This document shows positions 25,203-33,119 of a DNA stretch of 55,001 bases, in pieces (the first letter of the stretch is position 1; the number at the start of each line of letters is the position of its first letter). A program made the position numbers and the translations under genes. A model generated the notes under the pieces. It did not search any database. It saw only the letters and a list, made by a program, of their open reading frames with translations, and was not told the origin of the DNA. Source of the stretch: Phycisphaerales bacterium UBA2218 (lineage in GTDB: Bacteria > Planctomycetota > Phycisphaerae > Sedimentisphaerales > Anaerobacaceae); contig DCUI01000295.1 in the NCBI GenBank assembly GCA_002327785.1, positions 284-55,284 on the forward strand. Direction: 5' to 3'.

Positions 25203-27404
25203 TCAAGTCGCACGCTTCTTCCGGTTTCTCCGTCGTTTCCTGGCCCAACCCCGGCGGGCCGTTTGCTGTCCGGATCGTTCGAGTGTCTTCACAACCAGTC
25301 CGACGGCCGGCGCCAAATCGAGTTGTCCGGCTGCAGGGTGGACATCGACAATCCGCACCTGTATGGCTTGCCCCAGCCGCAGGATGGCCCCCGTCTGCCG
25401 GCCCAGCAGGCACTGGTTCTGCTCGTCGAACTGCCAGTGGTCCGGCCCCAAGGCCTCGCGCGGAACCAGCCCCTCCACGCCGTATTCGGGCAAATGCACG
25501 GCCGCTCCGTACCCGGTCAGACTCACGACGACGCCCCCCAGGTCTTCGCCCACACGCCTGTGCAGCAGGTGCAGGATCAGAATCGTCTTGAGTTCCTTCT
25601 CCGCCTCTTCCGCAGCTTGTTCGGTCTCCGAGATATGCTCGCCGATCTCCACAAGGTCCGGGAAGGCGTATAGACGACGAATGCGATCCACGTTGCCCAC
25701 GAGATAGCCCTGCAAGGCCCGATGCACCATGAGATCCGCGTATCGGCGTATCGGGCTCGTGAAGTGGCAGTACTTCGAGGCCGCCAAGGCGTAATGACCG
25801 ATGTTCGCCGGGGAGTAGGTTGCTCTCTCCAGGCTCCGCAGGACCAGAAGGCTCACCGGCAGCGCCGTCGTCCCGTCGCGGATTTGATCCAGCGCCGCCT
25901 GTATGTCCGAGCGCTGGGGCTGGCGAGAGAGCGTGACGCCCAGGAGCCGCAGGGTCTGGGAGAGCCGGTATAGGGCATTGGGATCAGGCTCCGGATGGAT
26001 GCGCCGCATGAACGGAATACAGTAGCGATCCAGCAGAGTCGCCACCGCAACATTGGCCTCGACCATGAACATCTCGATGATGGTGTGCGGATAGCTCGTG
26101 TCTTCGGGCTGAACGCCGACCACCTGCCCGGACTCATCCGTCACGAGTTCGTTCGCAAACGTCTGCAATTTCAGCATGCCCGCCCGCCGCCGGCGCGCCT
26201 CGATGCTGCGAGCTAAGCCATCCATGTCGTGCAAGAGGGCCACGACGTCCTTGGGCAGACCACACGCGTTTCCCTTGAGCACCTGATCGGCCTGCAGATA
26301 GGTCAGGCGGACCTTCGACTGGACGATCGTATTGGCGAAACGGGCGGATTGGACCCGGGCGTCCTTGTTGTAGGTCAGAAAGACGCTCTTGGTGTAGCGC
26401 CGCTGGCCGGGCTGAAGGGAGCAGATGCCGTTGCTGAGCAGTTCCGGGAGCATGGGAAGCGTCTTGCCGGGTAGATAGACGCTGTTGCCGCGCAGCCGGG
26501 CGGCTCGATCCAGCGCCAAGCCCTCGGGGACGAAATGACTCACATCCGCAATGTGCACGCCGAGGACCCACTGGCCGTGCTTGTCGCGCGTGAGACTGAC
26601 GGCGTCGTCGAAATCCTTCGCGTCGGGCGGGTCGATCGTGACGATCAACGTGCCGGCGAGGTCCTCTCGGCCGCGCGTGTCGTGCGGGTTGAAGGCTGAT
26701 TTTGCGTTCGCGGCCTCGACCAGACTGGAGGGATCGAAGGCGTCGTGCAGACCGTGACGATGGATAACCGCCGAGATCTCCGTGTCGGACCGCCCCGGTC
26801 GCCCCAGGACCTCCGTAATCACACCCCGTGCGGGCTGCGAGCGAGTCGGATACGAACGAATTTCGACGGACACCTTGTCCCCGTGGCGGATCGCCCGAGC
26901 GTGGATGCCCTCGATCTGGATGGGGCGCAGGAAATCCCCGCCGTCGGGCTGGACCAACCAGCCGGTGGGCTCCTGGCGCAGCGTGCCAACCGCCGTCTTG
27001 TGGGCGCGATCGAGGATGCGGACGATCTCGCCGGTGAAGCGGTCCTGGTCCTTTTGCCGCTTGATTTTCGCGACGACGCGGTCCCCGGTCATCGCGTTGC
27101 CGGTGGAGCTGGCGGGGATGAACAGGTCGCCCTCCATGCCGGATTGCTCGGGCGTGATGAAGCCGTAACCGCGGGCATTTGCCTTGAACACGCCGGTGAT
27201 CTCATTGGACATCGATGGGAGCCGGACCACGTTCCCCGGGCCCACGATGATCCGGCCTTCCGCACACAGCGACTCAATCGCCTCGCGAAAGACCGTCTTC
27301 AACTCACCGCGGACGCCAAGCTCCTGCTCCAAATGAACGAGTCTTCGCGGCGTGCCGTCCTTCTGCAGCAGATGCAGGATATGGCTCTTGATGACTTCGG
27401 GCAT
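25203..27404 (-). CDS. rnr: Ribonuclease R
   Basis: A 733-residue 3'-to-5' exoribonuclease that degrades structured RNA. It has an N-terminal winged-helix segment (1-60), cold-shock/OB domains with the RGYGFI motif (near 77), the RNB catalytic domain with the metal-binding Asp cluster (IDPPDAKDFDDAV, near 252-264), and a C-terminal S1 domain followed by a very basic tail (RKRRRNRKK). Length fits the family. The ATG at 27404 was chosen because homologous sequence begins at MPEVIKSHIL. It lies 89 bases after the STAS gene and 19 bases before the ferredoxin gene. Confidence 0.95.
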   Translation of the reverse strand: MPEVIKSHILHLLQKDGTPRRLVHLEQELGVRGELKTVFREAIESLCAEGRIIVGPGNVVRLPSMSNEITGVFKANARGYGFITPEQSGMEGDLFIPASSTGNAMTGDRVVAKIKRQKDQDRFTGEIVRILDRAHKTAVGTLRQEPTGWLVQPDGGDFLRPIQIEGIHARAIRHGDKVSVEIRSYPTRSQPARGVITEVLGRPGRSDTEISAVIHRHGLHDAFDPSSLVEAANAKSAFNPHDTRGREDLAGTLIVTIDPPDAKDFDDAVSLTRDKHGQWVLGVHIADVSHFVPEGLALDRAARLRGNSVYLPGKTLPMLPELLSNGICSLQPGQRRYTKSVFLTYNKDARVQSARFANTIVQSKVRLTYLQADQVLKGNACGLPKDVVALLHDMDGLARSIEARRRRAGMLKLQTFANELVTDESGQVVGVQPEDTSYPHTIIEMFMVEANVAVATLLDRYCIPFMRRIHPEPDPNALYRLSQTLRLLGVTLSRQPQRSDIQAALDQIRDGTTALPVSLLVLRSLERATYSPANIGHYALAASKYCHFTSPIRRYADLMVHRALQGYLVGNVDRIRRLYAFPDLVEIGEHISETEQAAEEAEKELKTILILHLLHRRVGEDLGGVVVSLTGYGAAVHLPEYGVEGLVPREALGPDHWQFDEQNQCLLGRQTGAILRLGQAIQVRIVDVHPAAGQLDLAPAVGLVVKTLERSGQQTARRGWARKRRRNRKKRAT

Positions 27405-27493
27405 GCGAGCATCATACCGTCCGGCCGGCCCCGCCGTAAGGTGCAATTGCCGACCAGCGGGAACCACGCCGCCGGTATTTTGTGAATGCGCCC

Positions 27494-27871
27494 CTACGGA
27501 AACACTTCACACCCGGCCGAGAGCTCCGCGATGGCGGCCTCGCGGGTATCGAACGTATCGAACTCGTCCGCCAGGTGCACGCACTTCAGTTGCCACTTCA
27601 GATGCGGAGATAGACCACACAGGACGAAACGATAGTCATATTCTTCGGTCAGCTCTCGAAGATCCAGGAGACCTTTGTAGCTTGCGGACCCGAAGCTCTC
27701 CAAACGAGCGAGGTCTACAATGACATGATAGTCAGGACATTCCTCGCAGAGCCACTGAAGGTCGCCCGTGAGATCCCCCGGCGCCTCGGTGCGGAGCCAT
27801 ATCTTGAAGTTCGAAGGCCCCTCCGCCACCGCAACCACGATGATATCCTCAGAGTACAGTTCGACAGACAT
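27494..27871 (-). CDS. STAS-domain protein (anti-sigma factor antagonist-like)
   Basis: A 125-residue single STAS domain. The core (HVIVDLARLESFGSASYKGLLDL) holds the loop in which SpoIIAA-type proteins carry their phosphorylatable Ser; Ser residues are present in FGSAS. Such proteins bind anti-sigma kinases in partner-switching regulation. No kinase or phosphatase gene is nearby. It is the first gene of a probable STAS-rnr-ferredoxin unit with its own strong promoter. Confidence 0.75.
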   Translation of the reverse strand: MSVELYSEDIIVVAVAEGPSNFKIWLRTEAPGDLTGDLQWLCEECPDYHVIVDLARLESFGSASYKGLLDLRELTEEYDYRFVLCGLSPHLKWQLKCVHLADEFDTFDTREAAIAELSAGCEVFP

Positions 27872-28061
27872 CGTCCTTCCTTTCTCTCTCGAACACGGTC
27901 AAGACAGTCGGTATCTCCCAATCCTTTGCTTTCTGTCCCGACAGCGACAGCGAAATGATTCGAGAGACGGGTCTTGAGGCTTCTCGACGCTGGCCGTGGA
28001 AACTGGCTTCAAGGCTTCATCAGACGATCATCCCCGGTTCAGGATAACTCGAACACCTGTC

Positions 28062-28089
28062 ATTATACCGCCTTCCAACGAAAATGCAA
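28062..28089 (-). promoter_or_regulatory. Predicted promoter of the STAS-rnr-ferredoxin unit
   Basis: Minus strand TTGCAT (28089-28084), 16-base spacer, perfect TATAAT (28067-28062). Predicted start near 28055, about 185 nt before the STAS start codon. Confidence 0.65.
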
Positions 28090-28243
28090 GCATCTCGCTG
28101 TTTCGCAATGGTTTGGCGGCATACGCTCTTTTTGCGGAATTTTTTCATACAAAAACCCGTCTTTTAGCCGATATTCACCGGTAGAATCATGCGGCTTGCG
28201 GCTCTTGCAAAGTTTTACGCAAGTCGCGATATTCGCAGATTTC

Positions 28244-28272
28244 CTGGTTTTTCGGAACACGGATGGTATAAT
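28244..28272 (+). promoter_or_regulatory. Predicted extended -10 promoter of the DEAD-box helicase
   Basis: TGGTATAAT: a perfect TATAAT at 28267-28272 with the TGn extension, and only a weak -35 (CTGGTT, 17 bases upstream). Predicted leader of about 165 nt. Confidence 0.6.
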
Positions 28273-28444
28273 GATCGTATCGCGCTCACAGGAGTACGGT
28301 GTTTTTATCCCTTTGGGATGTAGTTTTCGGCAGGAACGGCATTTCGCGATCCCGCAATTCGCATCGAAAGCCACCTCTCAGCATGCTCTCCAGTCGGTCA
28401 TTGTGTTTGGATGTGGTTCATTGATGTTTTGTTAGGATGATGTG

Positions 28445-29701
28445 ATGCCCTTTACCACGATGGGTCTTTCCGACCCCCTGCTGCGCGGAGTCCTCGCCAG
28501 CGGCTACACTACCCCCACAGAGATTCAGTTCCAGGCGATCCCGGTGGTTCTAAGCGGCCGGGATCTGATCGGCTGCGCCCAGACCGGAACCGGCAAGACG
28601 GCAGCATTCGTTCTGCCTATCTTGCACCGAATCTGCGGCCCGGACTCCCCGAAAAAGCGAGTCATCAGGTCCTTGATCCTCACACCGACGCGCGAGCTGG
28701 CCGTTCAGATCGAGCAGTCGATCCGCAACTACGGCCAATTCGTCAGCGTGCGGACGCTGGCCATCTACGGCGGCGTGGATATCCACAAGCAGCTTCACGC
28801 CCTGCGCCGCGGCGTCGATATCGTCGTGGCGACCCCGGGGCGATTGATGGACCACATGCGGCGAAACACCGTGGAGTTCTCCTCGGTCGAGGTGTTTGTG
28901 CTCGACGAGGCCGACCGGATGTTCGATATGGGCTTTATCCATGACGTGAGGAAGATCATCGCCGCCCTCCCCCAGCAGCGGCAGACGCTGCTGTTCTCCG
29001 CGACGATCCCACCGGAGGTGCAACAGCTTGCCGCCGGCATGCAGAGAGACCCGATGCGGATCCAGATCGGTCAGCAGCACAACCCGATTGAGACGATCAC
29101 ACAACATGTGCACGCGGTCATGAGGCAGCAGAAGATGGACCTGCTGGTGCACATGCTTCAGAACCGGCCAATGTTCAGCGTGCTGGTCTTCTCACGCACG
29201 AAACACGGTGCGGACAAGATATCTCACAAGCTGGAGCAGGCCGGAATCGACGCGGTGGCGATTCATTCCGACCGCAGCCAAGCCCAGCGTCAGCGGGCCC
29301 TCGACGACTTCAAGCAAGGCAAGTACCAGGTCATGGTGGCTACCGACATCGTCGCTCGCGGCATCGACGTTCGCGGAATCTCGCATGTCATCAATTTCGA
29401 TGTACCCCTGTTCGCGCAGGACTACGTTCACCGGATCGGCCGCACGGGAAGGGCCAGCGCCACCGGTGATGCGATCACATTCGTCGCCCCCGACGAGCAG
29501 GATCAGCTCCGCAGGATCGAGCGTTTTATCGGGTGCAAGCTCAGGCTCGAAAACTATGAAGGCTTCACCTGCGCCCCGTTTGCGGCCACGCTTTCCCGGT
29601 CCGAGGCGCAATCCCGAGCGCAGCGGCAGGTAGCTCGCGCCCGCAAGGCAGCCAAGCGGCCACATCTCATCCGCAGGCGAAGCCTCGCATCGGCGCGGTG
29701 A
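28445..29701 (+). CDS. DEAD-box RNA helicase, RhlE-like
   Basis: A 418-residue ATP-dependent RNA helicase. All core motifs are visible: Q-motif region (PTEIQFQAIP), Walker A AQTGTGKT, PTRELA, VLDEADRMFD, SAT (LFSATIP), and motif VI HRIGRTGRA. The tail is short and basic, as in RhlE proteins. The ATG at 28445 has AGGA seven bases upstream; a GTG three bases earlier is possible. Divergent from the STAS-rnr unit, so a helicase and RNase R that could act on structured RNA sit back to back. Confidence 0.92.
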   Translation: MPFTTMGLSDPLLRGVLASGYTTPTEIQFQAIPVVLSGRDLIGCAQTGTGKTAAFVLPILHRICGPDSPKKRVIRSLILTPTRELAVQIEQSIRNYGQFVSVRTLAIYGGVDIHKQLHALRRGVDIVVATPGRLMDHMRRNTVEFSSVEVFVLDEADRMFDMGFIHDVRKIIAALPQQRQTLLFSATIPPEVQQLAAGMQRDPMRIQIGQQHNPIETITQHVHAVMRQQKMDLLVHMLQNRPMFSVLVFSRTKHGADKISHKLEQAGIDAVAIHSDRSQAQRQRALDDFKQGKYQVMVATDIVARGIDVRGISHVINFDVPLFAQDYVHRIGRTGRASATGDAITFVAPDEQDQLRRIERFIGCKLRLENYEGFTCAPFAATLSRSEAQSRAQRQVARARKAAKRPHLIRRRSLASAR

Positions 29702-29882
29702 ATATCATAAAAAAAGCTGATCCGTCGTTGAAACCGAGTTCGGACTGTGGCAGTATAGAGGACGGCAGGCGTCAGTATGAGCGGAGGGGTTTTAGGCATT
29801 CAGCGTGCGCCTGTTGACCCGGGGCCTTTCCTCACGGGGCCGGCCGGGGTGATATCATCACGTGTGAGTATAGGTTCATACT

Positions 29883-31595
29883 ATGACTGATTCGGCACGG
29901 AAGAGACGAAGATTGCGAATTGTCGTTCCGGCATTCCCTGCGTTCAACATCTACTCGCGGATCGCCGTGAAAACCACCGCGTTGGGACCGGTTCGCGTCG
30001 CCACGGCGGTCCATGAGATGGCCGGATGGGATGCGGAGGTCATTGACGAGAACAACCTCGGCCGATACGGACCGAGGGCGGACTCAGGCGGGGCCGACCA
30101 TGAGATGCTGCAACGGCAGCGGCCCGCGGATATCGTGGGATTCTATGGGGGGCTTACCAGCACGATTCCCAGGTTGTACGAGCTTGCGAAGCAGTACAAG
30201 CGAATGGGCGTCGTGACCATCGCGGGCGGGCAACATTTCGCGGGGCAAAACATTGCCGAGGCATTGTCGTCCGGTATCGATTACCTCGTCCTCGGTGAGG
30301 GCGAAGAGACGATTCGAGAGCTTCTGGAGGCGGTCGCGGGAGGCGGAGCCGCCGGACAAGGACGAACACGGACCACGATGGACGGGCACGGACACGCCTG
30401 TCTCTCGGCGTCCGTGGGAGTCGGTGAGCGTCGGTGCGCGTCCGTGTGCGAGGGTGAAGCCCGTGAGAACCGGCGGGACATCTCCTGTATCCGGGGAATC
30501 GCGTATCTGGAGGATGGGCAGGTCATCTGCACGCCAAGTCGCGAGCCGCTGACGGATTTCGACAGGTTCCCCTATCCGGATTTCTCCCTGGTCCACTATG
30601 CGAAGATCCGAGTCTACCCGGTCGAGCAGATTCGAGGCTGCCCCATGCAGTGTGAGTTCTGCACGGTCAAGAGCAAGCCGAGACCCGCCTCGGCCGACCG
30701 GCTGCTCGGGAACATCCAGTATCTCGTGGAAACCTGCGACGCCAGGCATTTCTTCGTCGTCGATGACCTATTCGGCCAGCAGCGGGAGGACACGATTCGG
30801 TTCTGCCAGAGACTAAGGGAGTACCAGGAGCAGATCGGCAGGCAACTCACATTGACCGTGCAAATCAGGTTGGACAAGGCCAACGATCCCGAGATGCTGG
30901 CCGCGATGCGTGAGGCCGGGGTCAGACACGTCGCCATCGGCTTCGAGTCCCCGATCGACGAGGAACTCAAGGCCATGAACAAGCACATCAATTCCGAGAA
31001 GATGCTCTCCCTGGTAAAGGTGTTTCGCAAAATCGGCTTCTGGGTCCACGGCATGTTCATCTTCGGTTACCCCGTCGGCCCAAACACGGGATTCGCGATG
31101 CCCGTGGCGGAGCGAGTCGCCCGCTTCAGGCGATTCATCCGTAAAGCCCGAATCGACAGCGTCCAGGTTCTGCTTCCAGTGCCGTTGCCCGGAACAGGGC
31201 TTCGTCGGCGGCTCGAAGAGCAAGGCCGAGTCTATCCGCTGGAGGACGTCGGCTGGCAGTATTACGACGGCAACTTTCCCCTCTTCGAGCCGGATGCACC
31301 CATGACTGCCGAGGACCTGCAACGCGCCGGCAAGAGGATCATGAGCCGTTTCTATCGCTTCCGCTACGTGTTCCTTGTCGTCGCCAGTATCCTGTCGTTC
31401 CCGGCCCTGGCATTCTCGCTCCACCGTCTGAAGGCAGGCTGGAGCGCCTGGTTCCGGCGGTGGGAAACCCGCCTCGTGCGTTTCGGCGGTTGGATCACCA
31501 TACAGAAATGGACGTCCGATTTCCGCAAGGGGGATTTTCTGCCCCGGCTGAAGAAGGCCAGGGGACGGTTGAACGCTGCTCGCACCAGCGGGTAG
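29883..31595 (+). CDS. Cobalamin-binding-type radical SAM protein
   Basis: A 570-residue class B-like radical SAM protein. An N-terminal Rossmann-like B12-binding-type domain (about 10-155) precedes the radical SAM core with Cys253, Cys257 and Cys260 (RGCPMQCEFC) for the 4Fe-4S cluster. The C-terminus has a hydrophobic segment (VFLVVASILSFPALAFSL) and a basic tail, suggesting membrane contact. Between the two domains, residues about 158-191 are encoded by a quasi-palindromic ACGGAC-rich repeat that keeps the frame. Relatives include methyltransferases and cyclases such as BchE and HpnP; the substrate here is unknown. A second radical SAM gene follows 90 bases later. Confidence 0.82.
   Translation: MTDSARKRRRLRIVVPAFPAFNIYSRIAVKTTALGPVRVATAVHEMAGWDAEVIDENNLGRYGPRADSGGADHEMLQRQRPADIVGFYGGLTSTIPRLYELAKQYKRMGVVTIAGGQHFAGQNIAEALSSGIDYLVLGEGEETIRELLEAVAGGGAAGQGRTRTTMDGHGHACLSASVGVGERRCASVCEGEARENRRDISCIRGIAYLEDGQVICTPSREPLTDFDRFPYPDFSLVHYAKIRVYPVEQIRGCPMQCEFCTVKSKPRPASADRLLGNIQYLVETCDARHFFVVDDLFGQQREDTIRFCQRLREYQEQIGRQLTLTVQIRLDKANDPEMLAAMREAGVRHVAIGFESPIDEELKAMNKHINSEKMLSLVKVFRKIGFWVHGMFIFGYPVGPNTGFAMPVAERVARFRRFIRKARIDSVQVLLPVPLPGTGLRRRLEEQGRVYPLEDVGWQYYDGNFPLFEPDAPMTAEDLQRAGKRIMSRFYRFRYVFLVVASILSFPALAFSLHRLKAGWSAWFRRWETRLVRFGGWITIQKWTSDFRKGDFLPRLKKARGRLNAARTSG
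30354..30453. repeat. ACGGAC-rich quasi-palindrome inside the radical SAM gene
   Basis: The left half is built from GGAC/CACGGAC units (GAACACGGACCACGATGGAC). The right half is built from their complements (GTCCGTG, CGTCGGTG, CGTCCGTGTGCG), giving a long imperfect hairpin. It is translated in frame as a low-complexity Gly/Arg/Thr-rich linker. It looks like an inserted element rather than evolved protein sequence. Confidence 0.6.
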
Positions 31596-31685
31596 ATCGA
31601 CCACTTTGTTCAGCACCGCGAGGACGCACGAATCCTGTGCAAATGTGGCAGGGTCATGCAGCCCCCAGAGAGTTGAGGTGCCGTT

Positions 31686-33119
31686 GTGCGAATCCTGTTG
31701 GTCCAACCCGGTTCTTCAGAAGGCGTCGGATTCCCCCTGGTGGCTTCGCCGGAGCCGCTGCATTTGGAAATGATCGCGGCCACGGTTCCCGAGCACGACG
31801 TTCGCATCCTCGACATGCGGCTGGACGATGATCTCGAGCGTGTGCTGCGGGCGTTCCAGCCGGAGCTGGTGGCGGTAACCGCCCTGACGCCGGAGGTCTA
31901 TGCCGCCCAGGACGTACTGCAACGGGTCAAGTTATTCTCTGGGGAGGTCTTCACCGTGGCAGGCGGTCATCACGCCACGCTTCTACCGCAGGATTTCTCG
32001 CTGCCCCAAGTGGACGTTGTCGCCATGGGAGAGGCCGAAGCGATGTTCGGAAAGCTGGTCCAGGCGGTGGAAGGCCGTTGCGGCCTCAAGGACGTTCCGA
32101 ATATCGTCTGGAAGAACCGCGAAGACGAATTCATCCGGAATGATCGCTCGAACAGCCGGATCGACCTCGGGAACCTGCCCTTGCCGCGTCGTGATCTGAC
32201 GGAAGCGTATCGGAGCGAGTATTTCTTTCTGTTCGACAAACCGGATACGTCCGTCGCGACCTCGCGAGGCTGCCCGTTCCGATGCAGCTTCTGCAGTGTC
32301 CACGAATTCCACGGCGGCCGGATCAACCAGATGCCGGCCCGGAGAGTTCTCTCAGAAGTGGCTGCCGTCTCCACCGATCACATTACGTTCGTAGACGACA
32401 ATTTTCTGATGAACCACCGGCGGGAAACCGCGATTGCCGATATGATCAAATCCGAGGGGATTCGCAAGAGGTACTCGATGGAATGCCGCACCGATTCCAT
32501 CGTCCGGCATCCCGACCTCGTGAAAAAATGGGTGGATATCGGGCTGTATGCGGTACTCCTGGGGTTGGAGGGTGGATCGGACAAAGTCCTCAAGGACGTC
32601 AGAAAATCCTGCACGATTGACACGAACAACCGGGCCATCAGGATCCTCCAGGACAACGGCGTCATCATCTGGGGTGCGTTCATCGTCGATCCGGACTGGA
32701 CGGAGGATGACTTCAAACGGCTCCGCGAATATGTGCAGGAGAAACGGATCACACACACTCAGTTCACGATCCTCACGCCGTTGCCCGGAACGCAGCTCTA
32801 CCGCGAACGCCACAATGAGCTGCTGACGGACGACTATTTCTGCTTCGACACACTGCACGCCGTGCTGCCCACCCGCCTGCCCCGAGAGGAGTTCTATCGG
32901 CATTTCGCCGGTCTCTACCGACAGACGGACATCGGACCATACTATGACCTGGTGCAATCGGGCAAAATGTCCATCGAGGATTGCAGACGCGGCAAGGGAA
33001 TGCTGGACGCCATGGCCGACTGGGAGCGCTATATCGAGAAAGACCCGATCCTCGGTGGGGGCGGTACGTGCCGGGCGAATGTACAACTCACGCGGGCCGA
33101 TCCGCTGCCGCGGTTTTGA
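31686..33119 (+). CDS. Second cobalamin-binding-type radical SAM protein
   Basis: A 477-residue protein starting at GTG 31686 (MRILLVQPG), with GAGG upstream. The N-terminal B12-binding-type Rossmann domain (1-135, AGGHHATLLP) is followed by a radical SAM core with Cys196, Cys200 and Cys203 (SRGCPFRCSFC). It shares its layout with the upstream gene and could form a pair with it. The stop overlaps by 32 bases with the 3' end of the convergent ATP-grasp/GNAT gene. The reaction is not predictable from sequence alone; methylation or ring chemistry on a lipid or peptide are options. Confidence 0.82.
   Translation: MRILLVQPGSSEGVGFPLVASPEPLHLEMIAATVPEHDVRILDMRLDDDLERVLRAFQPELVAVTALTPEVYAAQDVLQRVKLFSGEVFTVAGGHHATLLPQDFSLPQVDVVAMGEAEAMFGKLVQAVEGRCGLKDVPNIVWKNREDEFIRNDRSNSRIDLGNLPLPRRDLTEAYRSEYFFLFDKPDTSVATSRGCPFRCSFCSVHEFHGGRINQMPARRVLSEVAAVSTDHITFVDDNFLMNHRRETAIADMIKSEGIRKRYSMECRTDSIVRHPDLVKKWVDIGLYAVLLGLEGGSDKVLKDVRKSCTIDTNNRAIRILQDNGVIIWGAFIVDPDWTEDDFKRLREYVQEKRITHTQFTILTPLPGTQLYRERHNELLTDDYFCFDTLHAVLPTRLPREEFYRHFAGLYRQTDIGPYYDLVQSGKMSIEDCRRGKGMLDAMADWERYIEKDPILGGGGTCRANVQLTRADPLPRF

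Larger units (their letters stand above)
27872..28444. other. AT-rich divergent promoter region (STAS / DEAD-box helicase)
   Basis: This 573-base stretch is clearly more AT-rich than its flanks and has no credible gene. It carries two outward-facing promoters (minus at 28062-28089, plus at 28267-28272), so both transcripts have leaders of about 165-185 nt. Long leaders are common in cold-shock-controlled RNA helicase and ribonuclease genes, which fits the genes on either side. Confidence 0.55.

Noticed and set aside
27974..28435. A 153-codon plus-strand open frame in the STAS/helicase gap
   Set aside because: No family features, it contains the predicted helicase promoter, lies in AT-rich sequence and has no ribosome-binding box.
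29776..29888. A 37-codon upstream frame ending at the radical SAM start
   Set aside because: No ribosome-binding box or recognisable sequence; the ATGACTGA overlap alone is not enough.
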